Source: Secundilactobacillus mixtipabuli (GTDB lineage Bacteria; Bacillota; Bacilli; Lactobacillales; Lactobacillaceae). Taken from it: a stretch of DNA of 64,000 bases. Position 1 is the stretch's first letter; each line of letters begins with the position of its first letter. This document shows, one piece after another, positions 33,735 to 42,546 of this stretch. The notes below the pieces were generated by a model. The model made no database searches. It saw only the letters and a list, made by a program, of their open reading frames with translations, and was not told the origin of the DNA. The stretch covers positions 186,001 through 250,000 of the forward strand of contig NZ_BCMF01000004.1 in assembly GCF_002217925.1 (NCBI RefSeq). Reading direction: 5' to 3'. Made by a program: the position numbers and the translations under genes.

Positions 33735-36182
33735 ATGTCAGAAAAGATCAAGGGGGCTGTTCGTCATTTACATGCAAGCGAACAGACAGAAATGACAACA
33801 CACGTTAAATTGTACAAGGCTAACGGACGTTGGCTTGCTGCTTTAATTGTTGTGACTGGTATTGCTGTAGGTGTTCAAAGTTTACCAGCACAAGCGGCAA
33901 CTGATTCTAGCGTCACAACACAGCAAACCGCAACAACCGCAATGGTTACTCCTACAACATCGACTAATCCATCTTCAGCTGCTACTGAGACGGAATCAAC
34001 ACCAGCAAATACGGTTCCAACTACCCATGATGCAACTACTACACTTGTAACCCCAGCAGTTGCACAGACTATTTTGGGGAACGCTTCAGCAGAAACGATT
34101 GAAGCCACCAAACAGGCTAAAGCTGACGTTTATCAGTCAACTGGACAGGCGCAAGTGATTACTGCCGTAGACCCTACCGCATCAACTAATGTTACCGTCA
34201 CTAATGAGAACTTTTTGGACTACTTTAATGTCAACGGTACGGCAAGTTACGATCCCAGCACTGGAATTCTTACTTTAACCAAGGACGATTTTAATCAGGA
34301 TGGTAACGCCACTCTGAAAAATAAGGTCGACCTCAATCAAAGTTTTGAACTTCAAGGCGGCTTGAATCTTGGCGATGAAGTTCAAAAGCCCGGATGGCAC
34401 GCTGGCGAACTTGGCGGCGGTGATGGTGTTGCCTTTGCTTTTCATGACGGCAATACTGACGAAGTGGGCGGTCAAGGTGCCAGTGTCGGTATCGGTGGCT
34501 TAGAGGGTGCCTTTGGCTGGAAAGCCGATACGTTCTTCAACGCTGTAGATGAACAAAATGCAAAAATGAAATCTTACGCTAAAGCCGATCCAAGTGAATT
34601 TGGCCAAAATCCGCTACCAAAGGATCCAGATGGCGATGCTTATGTCTACGGTGCCGGTGAACCCTTTGGTGCGTTTATCTATACGGATCCTACTACTGAA
34701 AATAATATGGTAACTTCTTATGATCCGGTAGATGATCCTACTGGTAAAGCAAAGCCTATCAATCAGCCTAGTGGTCAGTTTGAGCAAATCACTATTTCCT
34801 ATGATGGCCCTTCAAAGACTATGACAATCAATTTTGAGAGTAAAACATGGACACACAAAATTACTGATTGGACAGCTCAATCGGCTGCCGCTTTTCTAAT
34901 TTCTGGCGGTACCGCTGGGGCAAAAAACTTACAGCAGTTCCGGTTCGACTCCTTTACGTATTTCACATCTTCGTCTGTGAATGTCGAATACGTTGACGAA
35001 GATAACGGCAATGCTGTGCTGCTGACTAGTAACCCAACTTATACCCATGCTGATGGTACGCCGATTGCCACGGGAGAATCCGTTCAACCAGGTGATAAGT
35101 ACGCCACTGAACAGGAGACAATTGACGGTTACGTATTTCACAAAATAATGGATACTGGTCTTCATGCAAATGGCACTCTGGAAACCGCCGGTAATAACGG
35201 TACCGTGATTTACGGCTATAAACATATTGTCCCCGTTACGCCAGATAAGCCTTATGATGCTGATCCAACCAAGCTCACTGATACAGCCACCCGAACCATC
35301 AACTATGTCTATGCTGATGGCGGAGCAACTATTGCCCCTTCATTTAATCAATCAGTCACCTTCACTCAAACTGGCACCGAAGACCTACTGACTAAAACCG
35401 TCACTTATAATAACGACTGGACGACAACGAATGCACAAGTACCATCAGTTATTAGTCCATTTATCCAAGGCTATGCACCAGACAAGGAAACCGTTCCAGC
35501 CAGAGCAATGGCACGTGGTGAGAACCAAACTGTTACGGTTAGCTACTACCCAGTAGGCCTTGACAATGGTATCAAAACTAAGGTTGACCAGCCCCTCTAT
35601 GCCATCGCCTTTACGCTTCAACCAGAGGGGCCAAATGGTGATCCAATTGGTAATCCAATCCACTTAACTGGTAATCCTGGCGAACCAATTGGCTTTGGTA
35701 GTCTAACTGATATTCCTGGCTACACCTTAGTTCCAAATCAAAATCTGATTGTGCCAAATGAACCAAATACCACCGTCCCACTGAAGTACAACAGAACCAT
35801 TACCGATGTGCCAAACAACGAGGTCCCAGATACTAATGAACCAAACGTCAACATCCCTGAAGATAATGACACTGACCAAGGCCACGTTGTAACCGGTGGT
35901 GACAACGGTACTGTCACTAACACTGAAGTTGGTGCCGAAAGTGGCACTAATAACGTTACGACTCAAGGTGCATCTGCAGGAACGCCGACAACCACTGCCA
36001 ATTCTTCTGCAGGCACGGTCACTACTCGTCAAACCAAGAGCAGTAACCCAGCAGCTGGCGAGCAGACATTACCTCAAACTAGCGAATCCTCAGCCCAAAG
36101 CATTGCAGCCGTTGGATTCTTAGGCCTACTTGCGTCGCTTTTTGGCCTAGCTGGCACCAAGAAACGTCGTCAGAATCTTTAA
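33735..36182 (+). CDS. LPxTG-anchored surface protein with L-type lectin-like and MucBP domains
   Basis: 815-aa cell-wall adhesin. Residues 1-54: long signal peptide with KLYKANGRW, a KxYKxGKxW-type motif, cleaved near PAQAA. About 55-150: Ser/Thr/Pro-rich stalk. About 155-415: bacterial L-type lectin-like beta-sandwich (VTNENFLDYFNVNGTASYD, GGGDGVAFAFHDG, GIGGLEGAFGWKADTFFNA). About 423-505: MucBP module (VNVEYVDEDNGNAV ... GYVFHKIMD). About 520-690: two further Mub-like modules. About 700-775: Thr/Asn/Ser-rich wall-spanning part. C-terminus: LPQTS sorting signal at about 779, hydrophobic helix and KKRRQNL tail, cut by sortase. Probably binds mucus or plant glycans. Ribosome site aaaagggggag. 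Confidence 0.92.
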   Translation: MSEKIKGAVRHLHASEQTEMTTHVKLYKANGRWLAALIVVTGIAVGVQSLPAQAATDSSVTTQQTATTAMVTPTTSTNPSSAATETESTPANTVPTTHDATTTLVTPAVAQTILGNASAETIEATKQAKADVYQSTGQAQVITAVDPTASTNVTVTNENFLDYFNVNGTASYDPSTGILTLTKDDFNQDGNATLKNKVDLNQSFELQGGLNLGDEVQKPGWHAGELGGGDGVAFAFHDGNTDEVGGQGASVGIGGLEGAFGWKADTFFNAVDEQNAKMKSYAKADPSEFGQNPLPKDPDGDAYVYGAGEPFGAFIYTDPTTENNMVTSYDPVDDPTGKAKPINQPSGQFEQITISYDGPSKTMTINFESKTWTHKITDWTAQSAAAFLISGGTAGAKNLQQFRFDSFTYFTSSSVNVEYVDEDNGNAVLLTSNPTYTHADGTPIATGESVQPGDKYATEQETIDGYVFHKIMDTGLHANGTLETAGNNGTVIYGYKHIVPVTPDKPYDADPTKLTDTATRTINYVYADGGATIAPSFNQSVTFTQTGTEDLLTKTVTYNNDWTTTNAQVPSVISPFIQGYAPDKETVPARAMARGENQTVTVSYYPVGLDNGIKTKVDQPLYAIAFTLQPEGPNGDPIGNPIHLTGNPGEPIGFGSLTDIPGYTLVPNQNLIVPNEPNTTVPLKYNRTITDVPNNEVPDTNEPNVNIPEDNDTDQGHVVTGGDNGTVTNTEVGAESGTNNVTTQGASAGTPTTTANSSAGTVTTRQTKSSNPAAGEQTLPQTSESSAQSIAAVGFLGLLASLFGLAGTKKRRQNL

Positions 36183-36229
36183 GTAATCCTATCATTTTCG
36201 TTTGTACGCTACACCTTTCTCTTTGAACG

Positions 36230-36264
36230 AAAAGCCCCCGCAATCTGAATGCGAGGGCTTTATT
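36230..36264. terminator. Terminator between surface protein and Ldh2 genes
   Basis: AAAGCCCCCGCA / TGCGAGGGCTTT with a seven-base loop; A-rich on one side, T-rich on the other, placed between convergent genes. Confidence 0.82.
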
Positions 36265-36279
36265 ATGCCTATAACTATT

Positions 36280-37365
36280 TTACAAAGCTTCTGGTACTTT
36301 CACACCGACTTCATCACCAATTTTAGCCAGTTCTGCGGCCGTCTTGTCGTCAATTAAGACACCTTGCTTTTGATTTTCGGCGTAGCGTTTATATTCACGA
36401 TCACCGGGAATTTTAATCTCTGTACCCGGCAAATGCTTCAAGTTTCTGATTCGATCAAACATCTTTGAAACGTTTGCCTTCAGAGTATCCAAGTCACCAA
36501 ACAGCGATGGGTCTATGGTCATGAAGAATTGACTGAAATCGTGTTTGCCTTTGTTGGTATCGGCGGAAATGGAACCCTGCGCTAAGATACCCGTCAGCAT
36601 TTCAACAACCAGGGAGTTGCCGAAGCCCTTGTAGTTAGAGTTGTTTTCTAAATTACCACCCAACGTCAGCACACCGCCATCGGGACGGTCATCACTAAAG
36701 GCAATGGTTGATAAATTATCTTCAACGCGCTGGGCATCTTGATCAACTTTCCGATCCGCACCGACAGCCCATTCACCAGGAATGTTCTCACCCTTTTTAG
36801 CTAGAACTTGAATCTTACCGCTTGAAACCACTGAGGTCGCGCCATCAAAGACAAATGGGTGCGGTTCCGCTGGAAATGTAAACGCAAAAGCGTTAGACCC
36901 TAAGAAGGCTTCCAAGGAATTGGTTGGCAGCACCAGTGGCCGCGTGTTAGTGGTAGCAATCCCAATCAGGCCTTCTTTAACGGCCATCCGAGCATAATAG
37001 CCGGCAGTGCCAAAGTGGTTAGAGTTCCGGATAACGGCAATGGAAACCCCTAACTTTTTGGTTTTTTCAATCAACCGCTTCATGGTAAAACCAGACGCGA
37101 TTTGACCCATGTTTTTATTCGCATCAACCAACAAACTGGTAGGTGTTTCTCTGAGAATTTCAGGTTTATTGGTTGGATCAATGGTTCCCTCTTTGATCAT
37201 GTTCGTGTACCAAGTAATCCGCTGAATCCCGTGTGATGAAATACCACGCAAGTCAGCATCAACTAAAGTATCAGCGAGAAATTCACCGTCCTCATCAGAA
37301 AAGTGATAAGCAGCTAATACCTTCTTCAAAAATGTCTTTTCTTCCTTTGCATCAATCCGCATCAT
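36280..37365 (-). CDS. Ldh2-family NAD(P)-dependent 2-hydroxyacid dehydrogenase
   Basis: 361-aa oxidoreductase of the malate/L-lactate/L-sulfolactate/ureidoglycolate (Ldh_2) family, with a fold unlike normal lactate dehydrogenase. Landmarks: LRGISSHGIQRI near the N-terminus, AVIRNSNHFGTAGYYA with the catalytic His, GIATTNTRPLVLP, and the cofactor segment GGNLENNSNYKGFG. Substrates of the family are 2-keto or 2-hydroxy acids and cyclic imino acids. The ATG pair at 37365/37362 follows aaaggggag. The gene sits directly behind a T-box with candidate Met specifier, hence expressed when charged tRNA-Met is scarce; this suggests a role linked to methionine or its keto acid. Confidence 0.88.
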   Translation of the reverse strand: MMRIDAKEEKTFLKKVLAAYHFSDEDGEFLADTLVDADLRGISSHGIQRITWYTNMIKEGTIDPTNKPEILRETPTSLLVDANKNMGQIASGFTMKRLIEKTKKLGVSIAVIRNSNHFGTAGYYARMAVKEGLIGIATTNTRPLVLPTNSLEAFLGSNAFAFTFPAEPHPFVFDGATSVVSSGKIQVLAKKGENIPGEWAVGADRKVDQDAQRVEDNLSTIAFSDDRPDGGVLTLGGNLENNSNYKGFGNSLVVEMLTGILAQGSISADTNKGKHDFSQFFMTIDPSLFGDLDTLKANVSKMFDRIRNLKHLPGTEIKIPGDREYKRYAENQKQGVLIDDKTAAELAKIGDEVGVKVPEAL

Positions 37366-37394
37366 GTATCTCCCCTTTGAATGAAATGAATTTC

Positions 37395-37640
37395 GACATA
37401 AAAAAAGTCCTTGTTATTAAACAAGGACGATCAATAGTCGTGGTACCACCTAAATTCGCAGTTAATCAAAACTGCCTCAGTCCGCTCAAACAAGCGGTAC
37501 AGGGATAACGGCCTGTCAACCGTAAACGTCGCGTGAACGCGTTTAGTACTCAGAGCTCATCTTCGTTAGTCTCCATTATGCCTTTTCACCGAACGGCACT
37601 CTCTCAAAATTAAAAACTAATTACTCTTCTCATCAACATA
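37395..37640 (-). promoter_or_regulatory. T-box leader of the Ldh2 gene, candidate tRNA-Met specifier ATG
   Basis: Minus strand: T-box core TTAGGTGGTACCACG (from 37452), terminator GTCCTTGTTTAATAACAAGGAC (37407-37428) and a seven-base T-run. Stem I base AGAG...CTCT with distal GGTGAAAAGG segment is present. The specifier loop reads ACGAA-G-ATG-AGCTCT; the codon at 37560-37558 is ATG and occupies exactly the place of CAC in the his T-box. A minus-strand TATAAT box lies just upstream near 37646-37651. Confidence 0.85.
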
Positions 37641-37728
37641 CAATAATTATAATATCCTCATGGTAGAACTCGTTGAAATAATTGTCAAGGCTGGAAATTT
37701 CATCTCTTTAAGCCCAGCTTTAAATCCA

Positions 37729-38697
37729 CTAACCAATCTTTCTTGAAAACTTTTTGAAGCCAAATAACCGGTCAATCCGTGGATAAAATTCGGCTGGAAT
37801 GTGAAGGTCGATTGCTTTCAAATTATTCTTCAATTGGCTGGGTTTGCTGGCGCCGGTGATCAAACTGGAAATTCTCGGATCTCGAAGCGCCCAGGCCAAT
37901 GCAAATGTTGATAGATCAGTATTTAGTTCATTCGCCATCCCCACTAATGTCTCAACTTTATCCAAATTATCAGCCGTTAAAAGTGCCTTGATCTGATCTT
38001 GATAAGTTGCGCGTGATCCAGCTGGAATCGGTTGACCCTTTCGATATTTGCCTGTCAGCAATCCCTGAGAAAGCGGTGAAAATGGCACCACGCCCAAACC
38101 GAGTTTGCCACAGACATCCAACAGCTCATGTTCAATGTAACGATCAAACATATTGTATTGGGGTTGAACAACTGCCATCGGGTGCAACCCCCGCTCCTGA
38201 ATAATGAGCTGGGCTTCCAAAATTTGCACGGGGCGCCATTCGCTCACCCCGTAATAGAGAATCTTACCCTGGTCCACTAGATCACTCAGCGCCTGCAGCG
38301 TTTCCGCCAGTGGCGTTTCAGGATCAAATCGGTGACAAAAGTACAGGTCCAAATAATCGGTCTGCATATTGCTTAGTGAGGTCTCAACGGATTCCATAAT
38401 ATGCTTGCGGGACAGACCTTGATCATTTACACCATTACCGGTTGGGAAAAAGACCTTACTAGAGATGACCAGCTCCTTCCGGGGAAACTGACTAAGCGTT
38501 TTACCCAAGAATCGTTCAGCCGCGCCACCACTATACGCATCGGCACAATCAAAATAGTTAATGCCGCTTTCGTAGGCTAATTTAATACTTTCAGCGGCTA
38601 TCTCTTGTTTACTAGGCTCGCTAACATCCGTCATCCAACTCCCCAGCGCCAGCTCACTGACTTGAATACCCTGTTTACCTAAATGGCGATACTTCAC
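37729..38697 (-). CDS. Aldo/keto reductase (Kv-beta/YghZ-type)
   Basis: 322-aa NADPH-dependent (beta/alpha)8 reductase of aldehydes and ketones. Catalytic tetrad visible: Asp and Tyr in YFDCADAYSGGAAE, Lys in LVISSKVFFPTG, His in YLDLYFCHRFDP. FSPLSQGLLTGKYRKGQ and ITGASKPSQLKNNLKAID are the cofactor-binding end. Starts with GTG at 38697, eight bases after aaagggag; the GTG at 38706 touches that site. Precedes the T-box-Ldh2 unit on the same strand but is separated by it. Physiological substrate unknown. Confidence 0.88.
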   Translation of the reverse strand: MKYRHLGKQGIQVSELALGSWMTDVSEPSKQEIAAESIKLAYESGINYFDCADAYSGGAAERFLGKTLSQFPRKELVISSKVFFPTGNGVNDQGLSRKHIMESVETSLSNMQTDYLDLYFCHRFDPETPLAETLQALSDLVDQGKILYYGVSEWRPVQILEAQLIIQERGLHPMAVVQPQYNMFDRYIEHELLDVCGKLGLGVVPFSPLSQGLLTGKYRKGQPIPAGSRATYQDQIKALLTADNLDKVETLVGMANELNTDLSTFALAWALRDPRISSLITGASKPSQLKNNLKAIDLHIPAEFYPRIDRLFGFKKFSRKIG

Positions 38698-38753
38698 GTT
38701 AAGCACTCCCTTTACAGCTTACTTATTCTAAAATCAGTTCCATTATACACAAA

Positions 38754-38779
38754 AGATCTCAGAACAAGTTCTGAGATCT
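38754..38779 (-). terminator. Terminator after the oligosaccharide symporter
   Basis: Perfect 12-bp palindrome AGATCTCAGAAC-AA-GTTCTGAGATCT, followed on the minus strand by TTTTGTG; 17 bases past the stop at 38796. Confidence 0.88.
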
Positions 38780-38795
38780 CAAGGCTTAATCATCG

Positions 38796-40055
38796 TTATT
38801 TCTTACTACCTGGCGCATCAACTTCACCGGCAGCCACAGGATCCTCTTTAGTTAAGAGTAATGCAGCAAAGATTGTTGTCACAGCAACAATCGCACCGAT
38901 AATGAAGTAAGTGTGTTGGAAACCAATTGAGTCGTACAAGTTACCAGCAACAGTAGAGAAGATAAAGACAGATATCTGTTTTGCGAAGTTAGAAGCTAAC
39001 GCGTAAACCGTAGCGTACACACGGATATCGAAGGCACCGGCAATGTACTTCATGATTGAAGTCAATACCAAAGGCATTTCGAAACCGGCTAACAAACGAA
39101 GGAAGATAACCCAACCAACACTAGGTGAAAGTGCACTACCAATAATACGTACAGCTAAGATAACACCATAAGCAATCAAACCATTACGTGAACCGATTTT
39201 GTTAATCAACCAAGGCATTGGGAACATTAACAGGAATTCCAATGCAATTTGGGCAGTCGTCATATAACTGTATGCGGTTGTCCCAGCGGCACCACTGTTG
39301 AAGTATGTCTTGAAGAAGATGATGAATTGTTGATCGAACACATCGTACAAAGCTGAAGTACCGATATAGAAGATTGATAGAATCCAGAAGTTACGGATTC
39401 TGAAGATCTTACCGATCAAGCCCCAGTCAAGTGAGTCAGTCGTGTCACCGGCAGCAGCAGCGTTTTCCATATGAATTTTATCACTGAAAACGATGGTGAA
39501 TGTCAAGATGGCACCCATTACAGTACATGCCCAGAAAATTGAGTTAGGGCTCCATAGGAAGAGCTTACCACCTAAGAATGAGGCGCAGGCACCGGCTAAT
39601 GAACCACCCATCCGTGAGTGAGCATATTCAAAACCGTTAGCAAGACTGGCACGTTGAACGTATTGTTCAACAACCGAAACACCACCGTTGAATACGAAAC
39701 TCAAGAAGATACCAGTGATAATGGCAACTAAAGCACCATTAATGTGTACGAGCGGTAAGAATAACCACTGGAAGTAAGGGCCGATTAAAATAGCAGCAAT
39801 CGCAATCGTAACTAATAAGTTCTTTTTAAAGACTAATTTATCGGAAATAACCCCAAAGATTGGTTGGAAGACCAACGACATGAAGGCCATCATTGAGAAA
39901 ACAAATCCGGCAGTAGTTCCGTTTAAGTGACCAACTTGTTCCATCCAAAGTGTTAAATAACCATTGATAATTTGCCACATGAAGAAGTAAGTAAAGTGGG
40001 TAACGGGGAAGCCCCAGAAATCCTTCTTTTTACTAGTTTGAACTTCGTTTTCCAA
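38796..40055 (-). CDS. Oligosaccharide:H+ symporter (LacY-type MFS)
   Basis: 419-aa transporter of the oligosaccharide:proton symporter branch of MFS, about 12 TM segments. FWGFPVTHFTYFFMWQIINGYL at the start and GFVFSMMAFMSLVFQPIFG then ISDKLVFKKNLL (MFS motif A region) recall LacY/RafB. TTG start with aggagtgaaatatc ahead. It lies 21 bases after the GH43 arabinofuranosidase gene, so the pair is an operon; arabino-oligosaccharides are the likely cargo, cleaved inside the cell since the GH43 protein has no signal peptide. Confidence 0.87.
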   Translation of the reverse strand: MENEVQTSKKKDFWGFPVTHFTYFFMWQIINGYLTLWMEQVGHLNGTTAGFVFSMMAFMSLVFQPIFGVISDKLVFKKNLLVTIAIAAILIGPYFQWLFLPLVHINGALVAIITGIFLSFVFNGGVSVVEQYVQRASLANGFEYAHSRMGGSLAGACASFLGGKLFLWSPNSIFWACTVMGAILTFTIVFSDKIHMENAAAAGDTTDSLDWGLIGKIFRIRNFWILSIFYIGTSALYDVFDQQFIIFFKTYFNSGAAGTTAYSYMTTAQIALEFLLMFPMPWLINKIGSRNGLIAYGVILAVRIIGSALSPSVGWVIFLRLLAGFEMPLVLTSIMKYIAGAFDIRVYATVYALASNFAKQISVFIFSTVAGNLYDSIGFQHTYFIIGAIVAVTTIFAALLLTKEDPVAAGEVDAPGSKK

Positions 40056-40076
40056 GATATTTCACTCCTATTCTTT

Positions 40077-41051
40077 CTATTCGTAATTGTAAGGGACGGG
40101 CTTGCCGAAATGTGGGGTGCCGTCGTCATTCCAAGTAAACGCTTGAACTTTGGTATGACGGTTAGGATCGTACAGCGGATCACCCTTGATCTCGGTATAG
40201 TCGCGGCAGTGATAAACCATGATATCGGTTTTACCATCTTCGGCAACCGTGAATGAATTATGGCCTGGTCCGTATTGGTGAGTAGCTAAGTCACTCTTGA
40301 ATACCGGTTCCTTTGATTTTGACCAGTTAGAAGCATCTAACAAATCAACATCATCGTTGACGGTCAACATTCCCATGGCGTAGTTTTCATCAGTCGCACT
40401 TGCAGAATAAGTTAAGAAGTAACGGCCATTTCGATGAATAATAGCTGGTCCTTCGTTAACCCAAAAGCCCTTAACTTCCCAAGAATATTCTGGCTTTGAC
40501 AGCATGACTGGATCAGTCTTCAACGTCCATGGATTTTCCATTTCAGCAATGTATAAGTTTGAATTACCGCGAATGGCTTTATCCTTTTGCGCCCATACAT
40601 AGTAGAGCTTACCGTTTGCTTCAAAGCAGGTGGCATCTAACGAGAAGGTATCCATGTTCGTTTTGACTTGCCCACGTTCGATCCAGTTATCTTCACTGGC
40701 CATTGGATTTTCTTCGTCGCATTCGATGCAGAACATCCGGTGCTGGAACATACCATTTTCGTCTAACGCTGTCGTTTCAGCTGCAGCAAAGTAAATGAAC
40801 CATTTGCCATCGATATAGTGGATTTCTGGTGCCCAAATCAGTTGGCTCATGGGACCGTTTTCATGTTTGCGCCAAACGGTTCTTGGTGCGGCATGAGCTA
40901 ATCCGGCTAATGTTTTAGCTCGGCGGATTTCAATTAAATTGTAGGCAGGCACTGATGCTGTGAAGTAATAGTACCCATCGGTGTGTTTATAAATATATGG
41001 ATCTGCGCGTTGAACAATAAGCGGATTAATATATTGATTTGTATACGCCAT
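40077..41051 (-). CDS. GH43 alpha-L-arabinofuranosidase (intracellular)
   Basis: 324-aa five-bladed beta-propeller glycosidase. GH43 triad: D17 in VQRADPYIYKH (base), Asp in MDTFSLDATCFE (pKa modulator) and Glu in FWVNEGPAIIHR (acid). IWAPEIHYIDGKWFIYFAA is the family hallmark. No signal peptide. The sequence is of the GH43 exo-arabinofuranosidase type (subfamily 26-like) that trims arabinobiose and related oligomers. Ribosome site tgaggagatcataaac. First gene of an operon with the symporter; promoter with cre and palindrome upstream. Confidence 0.88.
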   Translation of the reverse strand: MAYTNQYINPLIVQRADPYIYKHTDGYYYFTASVPAYNLIEIRRAKTLAGLAHAAPRTVWRKHENGPMSQLIWAPEIHYIDGKWFIYFAAAETTALDENGMFQHRMFCIECDEENPMASEDNWIERGQVKTNMDTFSLDATCFEANGKLYYVWAQKDKAIRGNSNLYIAEMENPWTLKTDPVMLSKPEYSWEVKGFWVNEGPAIIHRNGRYFLTYSASATDENYAMGMLTVNDDVDLLDASNWSKSKEPVFKSDLATHQYGPGHNSFTVAEDGKTDIMVYHCRDYTEIKGDPLYDPNRHTKVQAFTWNDDGTPHFGKPVPYNYE

Positions 41052-41076
41052 GTTTATGATCTCCTCAAGATTTTTT

Positions 41077-41138
41077 AACTACGTAGTTTTCCTTCTTGTG
41101 CACGTGATTATCATATGATGAGCAGAAAGCGATTACAA
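41077..41138 (-). promoter_or_regulatory. Promoter of the GH43-symporter operon with cre-like site and palindrome
   Basis: Minus strand TTGTAA (41138-41133), 17-bp spacer, TATGAT (41115-41110). TGTAATCGCTTTCT (41137-41124) fits the cre consensus except its last base and overlaps the -35. AACTACGTAGTT (41077-41088) is a perfect 12-bp palindrome about 20 bases after the start point, a candidate operator for the divergent ArsR-like regulator or AraR. Confidence 0.65.
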
Positions 41139-41579
41139 CATCCTTTTTGATGTTTTTCGTATTTTTTTGCTTTTTGAGCAACAAAAACATTCTTTAAAAT
41201 TAAAAAATCGCAAATGGTATCCTAATAAAAAACAAAACGCCTATTTTTATACTGATAAATATAAAAATTATTAATTTATTTATCGCATAATTTTTATTCA
41301 AATAACTTCTTCTTAAGTGGAATGATTAGTTTGATTTTTATTCTTATTCACAACATTTCCGTATTTATACAGCAATTATGGGGGTAAACTGATGACTACC
41401 GCTTATTAAAGACCTCAATAATAAGTCCGACAAATTTAATTTAGGATTTAAAAAATAATTTTCAATTCCTGTTTAAAAACAACCAAAACATTGTTAGTAT
41501 TATATTGAGCATTGTTTTACCCTTTTAAGATAAATAAATTTCTAGTTTTAACAAATAAATTAACATTGGAGGCGGCCTC
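41139..41579. other. AT-rich divergent intergenic region
   Basis: About 440 bases, very AT-rich, without a gene. Near its right end TTGAGC with GATAAA 18 bp on (about 41500-41530) may be the promoter of the ArsR-like gene. No clear operator repeat other than the palindrome noted at 41077. Confidence 0.4.
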
Positions 41580-42470
41580 ATGGAATCTGATATTTCCAAA
41601 AGTTCATTACCCGTTTATAAAGCTTTAGCAAGCCCTGTTCGGCTTAAAATTATTCAAGAATTGTCCGTCCGTAAAATGAGTGTGAGAGAATTATCGTCAG
41701 CACTCAATCTAAGCGGTACCATCGTTTTGCAGCACCTTAACAAACTTGCTGACGCCGGTATCATCAAGTTTGAACGAATCGGTCATAACAAAGTCTCCCG
41801 GTTAACGGTGGACAAAATTAACATCCATTTTCCCAAAACCATTTATCCGGAGTTTGAATCCTACGATACCCAAGTTCCCGTTGGCCACTTCACCAATTTC
41901 TCCGTGCAGCCTTCTTGCGGTTTAGCCGGTAAAACTGACTACATTGGCAAGGTCGATAATCCCGCTTACTTCATGGATCCAGATCGGATGTCAGCCGGAA
42001 TGGTCTGGTGGTGCAACGGTTTTGTCGAATATCAATTTCCTGACTACCTGACTAAAGATGACAAACTTGAGATGTTAGACTTATCAATGGAGTTAGGATC
42101 TGAATTTCCATTTTCTAATAACGTCTGGCCTTCAGACATTACGTTTTATATCAACGGAACTGAGATTGGTACTTGGACCTCTCCGGGTGATTTTTCCGAT
42201 ACCCGTGGCAAATATACGCCTGAATGGGTGCCTGACAACGTTAATCAGTACGGCATCATGAAAACGCTGAGATTGACCCATGACGGCAGTTATTTGGACG
42301 GTCAGCCCTTTACGGACGTCTCTTTAGAGGACATTGATACCCATAAGCAAACCTTCGCCGTTCGCTATGGCATCAAACGAAATGCCAAAAATAATGGTGG
42401 CTGCACCATCTTTGGCAAGGGATTTGGCAATTACAACCAAGACATTGAAATGAAGCTATTCTATAGCTAA
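41580..42470 (+). CDS. ArsR-type winged-helix regulator fused to a beta-rich ligand domain
   Basis: 296 aa. Residues about 8-80 are an ArsR-like winged helix (ALASPVRLKIIQELSVRKMS, VRELSSALNLSGTIVLQHLN as recognition helix, wing IKFERIGHNKVSRL), without the metal-site ELCVCDL. Residues about 100-296 are aromatic-rich beta structure (MVWWCNGFVEYQFPDYL, ITFYINGTEIGTWTSPGDF, FAVRYGIKRNAKNNGGCTIF), like a carbohydrate-binding jelly roll. Such fusions are known near glycosidase genes in Firmicutes, but I know of no studied member. Divergent from the GH43-symporter operon, it is the likely local regulator, perhaps sensing an arabinoside. Ribosome site ttggaggcggcctc. Confidence 0.8.
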   Translation: MESDISKSSLPVYKALASPVRLKIIQELSVRKMSVRELSSALNLSGTIVLQHLNKLADAGIIKFERIGHNKVSRLTVDKINIHFPKTIYPEFESYDTQVPVGHFTNFSVQPSCGLAGKTDYIGKVDNPAYFMDPDRMSAGMVWWCNGFVEYQFPDYLTKDDKLEMLDLSMELGSEFPFSNNVWPSDITFYINGTEIGTWTSPGDFSDTRGKYTPEWVPDNVNQYGIMKTLRLTHDGSYLDGQPFTDVSLEDIDTHKQTFAVRYGIKRNAKNNGGCTIFGKGFGNYNQDIEMKLFYS

Positions 42471-42493
42471 TCAAAACGCGTCTGAAACCACAA

Positions 42494-42525
42494 AAAAGGT
42501 CTGGAAATTAATTTCCAGACCTTTT
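42494..42525. terminator. Bidirectional terminator between ArsR-like gene and araA
   Basis: AAAAGGTCTGGAAATT / AATTTCCAGACCTTTT, perfect arms with A- and T-runs, between convergent genes. Confidence 0.92.
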
Positions 42526-42546
42526 GTTATGCTATCGTACTAATAC

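Noticed and set aside
37687-37721. Hairpin AAGGCTGG/CCAGCTTT after the aldo/keto reductase gene
   Set aside because: Only eight pairs with a wobble, a 19-base loop and no T-run; not convincing as a terminator.
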